A program made the translations under genes and the position numbers. Below the pieces are notes generated by a model, which saw only the letters and a list, made by a program, of their open reading frames with translations, ran no database searches and was not told the origin of the DNA. Positions 15,552 through 22,894 of a DNA stretch of 64,000 bases are shown here, in pieces. Origin of the DNA: Carboxydothermus hydrogenoformans Z-2901 (GTDB taxonomy: Bacteria; Bacillota; Z-2901; Carboxydothermales; Carboxydothermaceae). The stretch covers positions 186,001 through 250,000 of the forward strand of contig NC_007503.1 in NCBI RefSeq assembly GCF_000012865.1, read 5' to 3'. Position 1 is the stretch's first letter. Every line of letters starts with the position of its first letter.

Positions 15552-16931
15552 GTGCAAAAAAGGCTTCTTTGGATAATAATAATTGCAGCGGCAATTATAG
15601 CGATAGCAGCTCCTTTTGCTATTCACGAAACCAGTAAGCCGACTTTTTGCAATACCTGCCACTCGATGAAACCTTACGTGGCAGCCTGGAAAGAATCAAA
15701 CCACGCAAGGGTTGATTGCATGGCCTGCCACCGAGACCCCGGTTTTGTGGGACTGATGAAAGTTAAGCTGGGTGGGCTTAAGCAGGTGGCGGTAGAGCTT
15801 ACTGAAAAGCCATCGCCAGATGAAATTAAAGGGAAGGCAGAGGTACCCAACAGGCGGTGCGAAGCCTGTCATAAGTTAGATCAGATTACTGTAAACGGGA
15901 CTTTTACCTTTAGCCATGAACTGCACGCCGGGAAAAAGGGATTAGCCTGTGTAACCTGTCATGGTGGTTTGGTTCATGGTACAGAGAAAAAATTAACCAT
16001 GCAGGATTGTATTGACTGTCATAAACAGAAAAATGGTCCCACCAGCTGTGAAAGTTGCCACCAGGATAAGGCGGCTATAAAGCCGCAAAACCATGATGCC
16101 AAGTGGCTGGCAGCTCATGGTACGGAAGCTAAAAAGGATCTGGCTGCCTGTACTACCTGTCATACCGGTGAATTGGGGCTGGAGAAGTACTGCAATACCT
16201 GCCACAAAGGCGTGACAATGCCGCATCCGGCGAACTGGCTTAAAAACCATAAGGTTTCGGATGTAACAGTTTGCAATACCTGCCATGCAAAACCGGTGGA
16301 AGGAGGCAAGGCCCAGACCTGTATTAGCTGTCACCAAGTAGAAATGCCGCACCCGGCAAACTGGACCAGTACCCATGGTAAGTTTACCCTGCAGAACAAA
16401 AACGTTAACTGCTACACCTGCCATACCAAAACCGAATGCAGCAGTTGCCACAAGATAGATATGCCCCATCCAGCGACGTGGCTTTCGACCCACGGAAAGA
16501 CTGCGCTGGCAAAAGGGACAAGTAGCTGTTACGGCTCCTGTCATACAAAAGCAACCTGTGACAGCTGCCATAAGGTACCGATGCCTCATAGCAGCAGCTT
16601 TAAGACAACCACTCACGGGGCAACGGCCTTGGCAAAAGGTAGTAGTACCTGTTATACCTGCCACAGCAAAAATGAGTGCACGACATGCCATGCAAACGTT
16701 AAAATTCATGATAGTGGATTCTTTGCCAAACACAGCAGTGAATATGCTAAAAATCCAGCAAAATGTAACACCTGTCACACCAACAAAACCACCTGCAACA
16801 GCTGTCACAGCAAAATTGGCCATACGGAAACCTGGATTACCAGACATGGTATAGCAGTAGGACAGTATGGTTCTGATTTATGTTCTACCTGCCATGACCG
16901 GGTTAAGTTCTGCAGTAGCTGCCATCGCTAA
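15552..16931 (+). CDS. Membrane-anchored cytochrome with 20 haem-binding sites, NapC/NirT-like N-terminus
   Basis: GTG start 15552 after GGGGGTGAG; 459 residues. A single anchor helix (about residues 4-24) is followed by CNTCHSMKPY and CMACH, the NapC/NrfH layout, for quinol oxidation. Nineteen canonical CXXCH motifs and one CX3CH (CYGSCH, about residue 326) follow, spaced every 15-25 residues. The C-terminal two thirds is built of repeats containing MPHPANW...HGK, then a paired CYTCH/CSSCH, indicating tandem duplication. The final CSSCH is one residue from the end. It resembles the 14-haem protein at 4372 but is longer and more repetitive. It probably works as a quinol-linked electron wire to surface acceptors. 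The next feature is a convergent terminator, so it is transcribed alone. Confidence 0.92.
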   Translation: MQKRLLWIIIIAAAIIAIAAPFAIHETSKPTFCNTCHSMKPYVAAWKESNHARVDCMACHRDPGFVGLMKVKLGGLKQVAVELTEKPSPDEIKGKAEVPNRRCEACHKLDQITVNGTFTFSHELHAGKKGLACVTCHGGLVHGTEKKLTMQDCIDCHKQKNGPTSCESCHQDKAAIKPQNHDAKWLAAHGTEAKKDLAACTTCHTGELGLEKYCNTCHKGVTMPHPANWLKNHKVSDVTVCNTCHAKPVEGGKAQTCISCHQVEMPHPANWTSTHGKFTLQNKNVNCYTCHTKTECSSCHKIDMPHPATWLSTHGKTALAKGTSSCYGSCHTKATCDSCHKVPMPHSSSFKTTTHGATALAKGSSTCYTCHSKNECTTCHANVKIHDSGFFAKHSSEYAKNPAKCNTCHTNKTTCNSCHSKIGHTETWITRHGIAVGQYGSDLCSTCHDRVKFCSSCHR

Positions 16932-16937
16932 AGCAAA

Positions 16938-16970
16938 ATGGGCTTACTCCGCTTGGCAGAGTAAGCCCAT
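16938..16970. terminator. Bidirectional terminator between convergent genes
   Basis: ATGGGCTTACTC and GAGTAAGCCCAT form a perfect 12-base stem with a nine-base loop, between stops at 16931 and 16973. Confidence 0.8.
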
Positions 16971-16972
16971 AT

Positions 16973-17242
16973 TTACATTAGTGAAAAAAGCTTTTGGTAA
17001 AATCGGATTTTTTTTTCGTCGGTAACCGGATAAACCCCCTCTACCGGTATCCCTTGCTTTTGGGCCAAAGTAAGTATATTTTCCGTTGCCTCTTTTTCAA
17101 TCAGCAAGCAGGTTCCGCAGTCGGAACGAATTTCCCGCGGTAGAGGAATCATCTGGAATTTAAAAGATTTTTCTTTTAAAATATCTTCCAATTGCAGGAG
17201 ATGATGGATGGACGGGAAAGTTAAAAAGACCAGCTCACGCAT
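16973..17242 (-). CDS. DUF3343 family protein
   Basis: The protein has 89 residues. AAGGGG precedes the ATG. The pattern FPSIHHLLQLEDILK, then PLPREIRSDCGTCLLIE with its conserved cysteine, matches DUF3343. These are small proteins often near selenium or sulphur metabolism genes and proposed as carriers. Function is unproven. It lies 130 bases beyond the DUF134-NifX gene on the same strand. It might be co-transcribed with it, though the gap is large. Confidence 0.85.
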   Translation of the reverse strand: MRELVFLTFPSIHHLLQLEDILKEKSFKFQMIPLPREIRSDCGTCLLIEKEATENILTLAQKQGIPVEGVYPVTDEKKIRFYQKLFSLM

Positions 17243-17372
17243 AAATACCCCTTCTTGTTCTCGGTTCTATACATCATTATATATAAAGCAACAGAAAATA
17301 GGAAATAACATTTTGGAATAATATTTCAAACTTTTGTTATATTTGCCATTCCCGCCCATCCCGAAAAACTTC

Positions 17373-18062
17373 TTAACAAGTCCCTTCAAAGGTCTCGAGG
17401 GTACCTTCTAAGTACTTTTCCACGGCTTTTTGGGCATCCTTTTCCGTAGTTAAAACCGGGGTTATACCGTGGGCCTTTAAGTCTTCCTGCATCCGCCAGC
17501 CCATACCTCCCGAAATTACCACCTTTACCCCGGCAAAAGCTTCAAGAATTCGGGCATGGCTTCCACCATGGCCGTGGCCGTGTTCGTGGTGGTGATGGTG
17601 ATGATGGTGATGGGGGCCGTGGAAGGTGTTTTCCAAGATTTCACTTCCGACTATTTTTCCGTCTTCGACGGTAAAAATAACAAACTTGGGAGCGCTTCCA
17701 AAGTGAGCGCTGACATCCTTTCCGGTAACTGACGCCACAGCAATTTTCATATTTTTCTCCTCCCTTGGATTTGTGAAAGTAAAACTTCCTCCTTCAATTT
17801 TTAAAGCATAGCCGAGAATTAGAGCCCGGGCAATTTTTTCCCGGGCGGTTTTTAAAATCCGGTGGAAAGTCGGCCGGGAAACTCCCATCTTTTCGGCCGC
17901 TTCAATTTGTTCTAAGCCTAAAAGATCCTTTAGCCTCACCGCCTCCATTTCTTCCTGAGTCAGGGTAATTTCTGCAAGTTCATTTGCTGGAATACCTGCA
18001 GGTTTAAAATACTTAACCGGTGATAAATAACTTACATGGCGGCATTTTGGTGGCCGCGGCAT
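17373..18062 (-). CDS. DUF134 DNA-binding domain fused to a NifX/NifB-type cofactor-binding domain
   Basis: The protein has 229 residues, starting at ATG 18062 after AAGGAGG. Residues 1-95 are a DUF134 domain (MPRPPKCRHV...) with a helix-turn-helix (GLEQIEAAEKMGVSRPTFHR). Residues 105-225 are a dinitrogenase iron-molybdenum-cofactor-type domain (MKIAVASVTGKDVSAHFGSA) interrupted by a run of nine histidines and then HGHGHGGSH, a likely metal-binding loop. No cysteines mark an Fe-S site except the terminal one. In many genomes the two domains are separate neighbours. The fusion suggests a metal- or cofactor-sensing transcription factor. Its promoter carries paired repeats consistent with autoregulation. 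Confidence 0.88.
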   Translation of the reverse strand: MPRPPKCRHVSYLSPVKYFKPAGIPANELAEITLTQEEMEAVRLKDLLGLEQIEAAEKMGVSRPTFHRILKTAREKIARALILGYALKIEGGSFTFTNPREEKNMKIAVASVTGKDVSAHFGSAPKFVIFTVEDGKIVGSEILENTFHGPHHHHHHHHHEHGHGHGGSHARILEAFAGVKVVISGGMGWRMQEDLKAHGITPVLTTEKDAQKAVEKYLEGTLETFEGTC

Positions 18063-18076
18063 GCCGCACCTCCTTT

Positions 18077-18126
18077 ATGAACATAATTTCATTATTAACT
18101 ATAACGCAATAATGAACATATGTCAA
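18077..18126 (-). promoter_or_regulatory. Promoter with repeat operators for the DUF134-NifX gene
   Basis: On the minus strand TTGACA (18126-18121) and TATAGT (18103-18098) are 17 bases apart. A nine-base inverted repeat (18088-18096 and 18108-18116) flanks the -10 box, and ATGAACATA occurs twice at 18077-18085 and 18112-18120. The layout suits repression by the gene's own helix-turn-helix product. Confidence 0.7.
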
Positions 18127-18133
18127 TAATAAA

Positions 18134-18775
18134 TTAACCACCTAAGGTAATATCCTGTTCCTGATACCAGGAAAGGGCCTGATAGAGGTGTTCATCTTTA
18201 AAATCCGGCCAGTAATCATCAATTACGTAAAAATCGGCATAAATCGATTGGATTGGTAAAAAGCCCGAAAGCCTACGCCGCCCACCCCAGCGAATAATTA
18301 AATCCACCCGGGAGATGTCAGCGGAAGGTAGCGCGGAAAAACCTTGAGCTAAATGCTCGAGGTCCCATTTCCAGCCATAATTTACTAAAAAATTTACCTT
18401 TACTGAACCTTTGCCAAAAACCGTTCTTTTTTGGGTATAGGGTAAAAGTTCCGGGGGGAACTGGGGTGAGGAGGTATTCCCCACGACTAAAAGGGCCGAA
18501 TCCCTTTGGGATAACCTTTTTACCGCTTCAACGCAAGCTTTCCGGAAAGCATCCCGTTGATAGTTAGGCCTCTTGGTGTTATCAACGGTGAAACCATAAA
18601 AGGTTAGTTCGGGAATACCCAGTGCTAAGCATAATTCGTAAAGGCGAATTCCGGGGTCAATCCCAAAGAAATAGCCTTTTTCTTTAGTCATTCCCTGGGC
18701 TTCGGCCCAGCGGCGGTTGCCATCGGGAATTATACCGATATGTTTTGGTAAGCGCTTAAAAAAATAGGAAACCAT
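18134..18775 (-). CDS. Cis-prenyltransferase (undecaprenyl diphosphate synthase)-like protein, divergent
   Basis: The protein has 213 residues. AAAGGA precedes the ATG. The N-terminal signature PDGNRRWA (residues 17-24) with its catalytic Asp is intact, as are YGFTVDNTKRP and the closing FYVIDDYWPDF. The usual R-x-G-G-E-x-R-x-S-N motif reads IIRWGGRRRLSGFLP here, so the conserved Glu and Asn are replaced by Arg and Gly. At 213 residues it is shorter than typical UppS (about 240-250). It may be a short-chain cis-prenyl synthase or a paralogue with altered function rather than the housekeeping enzyme. It sits 15 bases downstream of the MFS gene, probably one operon. Confidence 0.8.
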   Translation of the reverse strand: MVSYFFKRLPKHIGIIPDGNRRWAEAQGMTKEKGYFFGIDPGIRLYELCLALGIPELTFYGFTVDNTKRPNYQRDAFRKACVEAVKRLSQRDSALLVVGNTSSPQFPPELLPYTQKRTVFGKGSVKVNFLVNYGWKWDLEHLAQGFSALPSADISRVDLIIRWGGRRRLSGFLPIQSIYADFYVIDDYWPDFKDEHLYQALSWYQEQDITLGG

Positions 18776-18790
18776 AATATCCTTTCGGAC

Positions 18791-20011
18791 TTATGGTTTC
18801 CTTCCCAGGGTAAAATTAATCATTAAGATAAGAATTAAAGCTATTATTGCGCCGGCGGCAAAAGTTCCGGAGGCGTTTAAGTAATGGCTGACACTTCCTG
18901 CAAAAAGGCTTCCTAAAGGAGCAAAGCCGGCGAAAACGGTGGTATAGATACTCATAACCCGGCCGCGGTAGGCGTCACTTACATTTTTTTGCAGATAAGA
19001 ATTGCTACCGGAATTAAAGGCAATGGTAAAATAACCGGTTAAGAATAACAACACCATTGCCGGGAAAGGTTTTTTGGCTAAAGGCATTGCCAGTTGAAAG
19101 ATAGCCATTAAAAAAGCACTGATTTTAATTACTTTATCTAAATTAAGCCTTTTGGAGAAAGTTGCCATCGAGAGGGCACCCATTAGAGCTCCAAAGCCAA
19201 AGGATGACATCATAAAGCCAAACATCTCTGCGGGAAGCTTTAAATCAATCCTGGCTAAAATGGGAATTAAGACGCTGAAATTCATGGCAAAAATGCTTAA
19301 TGCGGAAACGGTAAGGATAGCCCGCAACAGCGGTTTTTGCTTAAAAAGATAGCTAAACCCTTCTTTTAAATCTTCTTTTATAGAAAAGGAAGAGGGTTTT
19401 CTTCTTGCCGGCAAGTTATCCATTAAAAATAGTCCGGTAAGGACAGCTAAAAAGCTTAGAGTATTGATAAAGAAACAGGTAGCTGAACCGTATTTGGCTA
19501 AGACTAAACCGGCCAATGCCGGACCCAAAAGCCGGGCCAAGTTAAAAATGGTAGAGTTTAAGGCAATAGCGTTGGTTAAGTCTTCGGGGCCGACTAAATC
19601 GATAACAAAAGCCTGCCGGGTGGGCATATCAAAGCTGTTGGCAACTCCTAAGCCAAAAGCGATAAGTAAAAGATGCCAGTAACTGACTAAATTTAAGTAA
19701 GTGAGAACGGTTAGAAGCCCGGAGAGAACCATCATAAATGATTGGGTGATTAAAAGGATGTACCTTTTTGGAAAACGGTCGGCAGCTACCCCACCAACTA
19801 CCGACAAAAAAGTCATCGGAGCAAACTGCACGGCGGATAGTATCCCCAGAAGAAAGGGGGAACGGGTTAGTTCCAGAGTAAGCCACGATAAAGCTACCGA
19901 CTGCATCCAGGTACCGATTAAAGATAAAGCCTGACCGAAAAAAAACAAGCGGTAATTTTTGTGGGAGAGAGCGGAAAAAGTTCCAAGTTTAATTGATAAA
20001 TCTTTGGCCAT
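18791..20011 (-). CDS. MFS transporter
   Basis: The protein has 406 residues and about 12 membrane helices. The loop after helix 2 carries GGVAADRFPKRYILL, a variant of the MFS motif A, and the helix-loop pattern resembles the enterobactin-exporter/MFS_3 group (YRLFFFGQALSLIGTWMQ). It probably exports a small molecule. The substrate is unknown. It is the first gene of a minus-strand pair with the prenyltransferase-like gene, and divergent from pgi. Confidence 0.88.
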   Translation of the reverse strand: MAKDLSIKLGTFSALSHKNYRLFFFGQALSLIGTWMQSVALSWLTLELTRSPFLLGILSAVQFAPMTFLSVVGGVAADRFPKRYILLITQSFMMVLSGLLTVLTYLNLVSYWHLLLIAFGLGVANSFDMPTRQAFVIDLVGPEDLTNAIALNSTIFNLARLLGPALAGLVLAKYGSATCFFINTLSFLAVLTGLFLMDNLPARRKPSSFSIKEDLKEGFSYLFKQKPLLRAILTVSALSIFAMNFSVLIPILARIDLKLPAEMFGFMMSSFGFGALMGALSMATFSKRLNLDKVIKISAFLMAIFQLAMPLAKKPFPAMVLLFLTGYFTIAFNSGSNSYLQKNVSDAYRGRVMSIYTTVFAGFAPLGSLFAGSVSHYLNASGTFAAGAIIALILILMINFTLGRKP

Positions 20012-20120
20012 TTAAATCCCTCTTTTCCTATCACTATTTTAGCATATACTTTCTTTAAAATACCAAAAATTTGGGGTAAAATAATCCTGATATACAAATT
20101 TTAAGCACTGGAGGGGTATA

Positions 20121-21515
20121 ATGGCGTTAAAAATTGACTTTAATAATGTCTTTCATCCATATCTGCAAAAGGAAAGGTTAGGGGAAGCGGATATTGATGG
20201 TTATAAAGAAAAATTTACCTCTGCCCTTGTAAGCTTACGGGAGAAAAAAGAAAAAGGGGAATTGGGCTTCTTTCACCTGCCGTATCTTCCGGAAGAAGAA
20301 ATAGCTGAAATTGAAAAAACCGCCCGGGAGGTCCGGGAAAAATTTAAGTATTTTGTAGTCTTGGGGATTGGCGGTTCTGCCTTAGGGCCTCTGGCGGTTC
20401 ATACGGCATTAAACAATTTACGGTACAACGAGCTTTCCGAGGAGCTTAGGGGTGGACCGAAATTTTATGTAGAAGATAACATTGACCCGGAGCGGATGGC
20501 TTCGCTTTTAAAGGTAATTGAACCGGAAAAGACCGTTTTTAACGTTATTACCAAATCGGGGGCAACGGCCGAAACCTTATCCCAGTTATTAATAGTTACG
20601 GAGGTACTAAAGAAAAAGGTTGGAAAGCGGTTTACTGAACACTTGATTTTTACTACCGATCCGGAAAAAGGAAGTTTAAGGGCGCTTGCCCGGGAACTCG
20701 GGGTAAAAACCTTTGCCATTCCTCCTAACGTAGGCGGCCGTTTTTCCGAGTTGACACCTGTGGGGCTATTACCGGCAGCGGTTACCGGTATTAACATCCG
20801 GGAGCTTTTAGCAGGAGCCCGGGAAATGGCGGAAAGGTGCGAACGGGAAAACCTTTGGGAAAATCCGGCGGGTTTAGCGGCTGCCATTCACGTTTTGCTC
20901 TTGGAGCGGGGAAAAAATATGGCGGTTATGATGCCGTATGCCGACAGCTTAAAATATATGGCCGATTGGTACGCTCAATTACTCGGGGAAAGTATCGGTA
21001 AAAGGTTAAACCGCCGGGGAGAAGAGGTTTTTGTAGGACAAACTCCGGTTAAAGCCCTGGGGGTCACCGATCAGCATTCTCAGGTCCAGCTTTATACCGA
21101 AGGACCCTTTGATAAACTCCTGATTTTCTTGGAAGTAGAACGTTACCGGAATAGGGTGGTGATTCCTCCGGATTTTCCGCAGTATGCTGAACTAAAGTTC
21201 TTGGGCGGACATACTTTAAACGAGCTTATTATAGCGGAGAAAAAAGCTACCGAATTTGCTCTTTTGAAAGCGAGAAGACCAAACTATACCGTAATTTTCC
21301 CGGAGGTAAATCCCTATACGGTGGGCGAGCTTCTCTATTTCTTAGAGGCGAAAATTGCTTTTATGGGAGAATATCTTGATATTAATGCTTTTGACCAGCC
21401 CGGGGTGGAGGAAGGAAAAAAGGCCACCTATGCGCTCCTGGGTCGGGAAGGGTTTGAAGAGAAACGGCAGGAAGTTTTAAAGGTAAAAAAAGAACCGCGG
21501 TTTATTCTGGAATAA
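20121..21515 (+). CDS. pgi: Glucose-6-phosphate isomerase
   Basis: The protein has 464 residues, in the usual range for the shorter bacterial form. GGAGGGG lies five bases before the ATG. Sugar-phosphate-binding segments are clear: VLGIGGSALGPLAVH, VITKSGATAETLSQ, FTTDPEKG, NVGGRFSELTPVGLLPAA (the PGI signature with catalytic Arg region) and GVTDQHSQVQLYTEGP. It interconverts glucose-6-phosphate and fructose-6-phosphate in the cytoplasm. It stands alone, divergent from the MFS gene and convergent with a HAD hydrolase. The other glycolytic genes of the window lie 40 kb away. Confidence 0.95.
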   Translation: MALKIDFNNVFHPYLQKERLGEADIDGYKEKFTSALVSLREKKEKGELGFFHLPYLPEEEIAEIEKTAREVREKFKYFVVLGIGGSALGPLAVHTALNNLRYNELSEELRGGPKFYVEDNIDPERMASLLKVIEPEKTVFNVITKSGATAETLSQLLIVTEVLKKKVGKRFTEHLIFTTDPEKGSLRALARELGVKTFAIPPNVGGRFSELTPVGLLPAAVTGINIRELLAGAREMAERCERENLWENPAGLAAAIHVLLLERGKNMAVMMPYADSLKYMADWYAQLLGESIGKRLNRRGEEVFVGQTPVKALGVTDQHSQVQLYTEGPFDKLLIFLEVERYRNRVVIPPDFPQYAELKFLGGHTLNELIIAEKKATEFALLKARRPNYTVIFPEVNPYTVGELLYFLEAKIAFMGEYLDINAFDQPGVEEGKKATYALLGREGFEEKRQEVLKVKKEPRFILE

Positions 21516-21570
21516 GAGGAGTGCCAAACTCCAACCTCCAGCATCCCGCCTCCAGAAGAGTTGGCCCGCT

Positions 21571-22266
21571 TTAAAAATTCTCCCTTATAAACCGATACAA
21601 CTCATAAAAATCCCCGGCGTAATCGGGCGTGCGGGGATTTTCTCTTTTTACCTCGTAATCTTTCACAAGGAAAGTTTTAATCCCCAGCTCTTTTGCTACC
21701 AGATCTTCGGCTGGATCGTTACCAATCATCAGGCAGTCAGAAGGCCGGGCTTTAATTTTTTCCAAAATTTCTTTATAGTAGTTAGGATTGGGCTTACAGT
21801 AGTGCATATTATCGTAATGGGTAATAAAACGAAAATATTTAGGGGATAAATTTGCCCAATAAAGCCTTTCTATGATGGCGCTTCTGGGGAAAAGGGCGTT
21901 GGTAGCCAGGATTAACGTATGGCCTTTTTTATGAAGATAGCGAATCATGGATCTTGCCAGGGGATGGGGTTTAAAGTAGTTACCGATATTTTTAAAAGAA
22001 GTGTGGTAAAAATCTTCGAAAACATTGCGGAGGTTGGCGGTACCCGGGTAAACCCGGTCAAAGGCTTGCCAGAAAACTTCGCTGTTTAGCTTTTCTCCGG
22101 TGTTTTTTACCGTTTCTTCGGTAGCTTTTAAAATAGCCTTCACGATAAGATCGGGGTCAAACTTACCCTTAACGTAACTTTTTACTTCCTGAATATAAAG
22201 CTTTAAAAAGTAGTCAAGATTTAACGGAAGCAAGGTGCCGTCCAGGTCAAAAAGAATGTAAGCCAC
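21571..22266 (-). CDS. HAD-family hydrolase
   Basis: GTG start 22266 after GGAGGGAGAG; 231 residues. HAD motif I is FDLDGTLLPLN (residues 5-15), motif II lies in LILATNAL, and the C-terminal motif is MIGNDPAEDLVAKELG. A cap domain lies between. It is probably a phosphatase for a small phosphorylated metabolite, but the substrate cannot be assigned. It is convergent with pgi. The 55-base gap between them contains CTCC-rich repetitive sequence but no clear terminator. Confidence 0.85.
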   Translation of the reverse strand: MAYILFDLDGTLLPLNLDYFLKLYIQEVKSYVKGKFDPDLIVKAILKATEETVKNTGEKLNSEVFWQAFDRVYPGTANLRNVFEDFYHTSFKNIGNYFKPHPLARSMIRYLHKKGHTLILATNALFPRSAIIERLYWANLSPKYFRFITHYDNMHYCKPNPNYYKEILEKIKARPSDCLMIGNDPAEDLVAKELGIKTFLVKDYEVKRENPRTPDYAGDFYELYRFIRENF

Positions 22267-22293
22267 ATCTCTCCCTCCCTAATGGGTATTTTA

Positions 22294-22458
22294 TCACAAA
22301 AAGTAATTTCTTAGCTTATCTCTTAATTCATTTGTGATTTGAAAAGCGCGGGTTACCAGGGTTTCGGCATCGAGGCCAGGCTCATCAGGAATAGCTCTCA
22401 AGAGTAAGTATTCTCTAAAGAAAATAAAGGAATAATAAAAGAAAGAAAGGGGGATAAG
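22294..22458 (-). pseudogene. Possible C-terminal gene remnant
   Basis: The minus strand reads open through this stretch to a TGA at 22296-22294. The last 35 or so codons (LLRAIPDEPGLDAETLV, then an amphipathic helix to RDKLRNYFL) have coding-like composition and are more GC-rich than the surrounding spacer. There is no start codon with a ribosome site, and a stop closes the frame upstream. It may be the tail of a lost gene. I do not recognise the family. Confidence 0.3.
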
Positions 22459-22872
22459 ATGAAGGGATTATTTTACCTGAGTGTTGCAGTATTACTAATT
22501 TATGGCCTAATGTTTTTGGTAGGGTTGAAGCCGGTTCATGCTTATTTTGATAGCCCTGAATTTTGTTCTACCTGCCACGTAATGAAAAAGGAGTACCAGG
22601 GATATTTAAAAAAACCACATGCAGGAAAAGTAAGCTGTGGGGGATGTCATTTACCGGCGGGATTTCCCCGTTACGGGATTGAAAAAACTTATTCGGGAAT
22701 CAGAGATTTTCTTTCTTTTTCCTTCCGTACCTATCCCGATGTAATAAAAATTTCCTCCCGCTCGCAAAAAATTGTGGAGGAAAACTGTCTTCGCTGTCAT
22801 CAGGGGGTCACGGAAAAGCTTTTGGGGGTGTCCCAGCGGTGCACCTTTTGTCACCGGCAGGTATTTCACTGA
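22459..22872 (+). CDS. nrfH: NrfH-type tetrahaem cytochrome, quinol dehydrogenase subunit
   Basis: The protein has 137 residues. AAAGGGGG precedes the ATG. An N-terminal anchor helix (about residues 3-22) is followed by CSTCHVMKKEY, CGGCH, CLRCH and CTFCH: four haems, with the methionine three residues after the first histidine typical of NrfH haem 1. It takes electrons from menaquinol and feeds NrfA on the outer membrane face. It is the first gene of the nrfHA pair, 22 bases ahead of nrfA. Confidence 0.94.
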   Translation: MKGLFYLSVAVLLIYGLMFLVGLKPVHAYFDSPEFCSTCHVMKKEYQGYLKKPHAGKVSCGGCHLPAGFPRYGIEKTYSGIRDFLSFSFRTYPDVIKISSRSQKIVEENCLRCHQGVTEKLLGVSQRCTFCHRQVFH

Positions 22873-22894
22873 AAACTGTTAGGAGGGGATAATT

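Noticed and set aside
15993-16847. A 284-codon open frame antisense to the 20-haem cytochrome
   Set aside because: It mirrors the repetitive CXXCH codons of the real gene, which lack stop codons on the other strand. It has no ribosome site and a composition unlike any protein.
21516-21570. CTCC-rich short repeats (AACTCCAACCTCCAGC) between pgi and the HAD gene
   Set aside because: Possibly part of a minisatellite or degenerate repeat, but only a few irregular units are present and no function or boundary can be defined.
21571-22266. Beta-phosphoglucomutase for the HAD gene next to pgi
   Set aside because: Only general HAD motifs are visible; nothing specific to phosphoglucomutase. Proximity to pgi is not enough.
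22281-22296. CRP/FNR-like half-match TGGGT-N6-TCACA
   Set aside because: Only eight of ten positions match and it overlaps the region immediately upstream of the HAD ribosome site, with no promoter in register.
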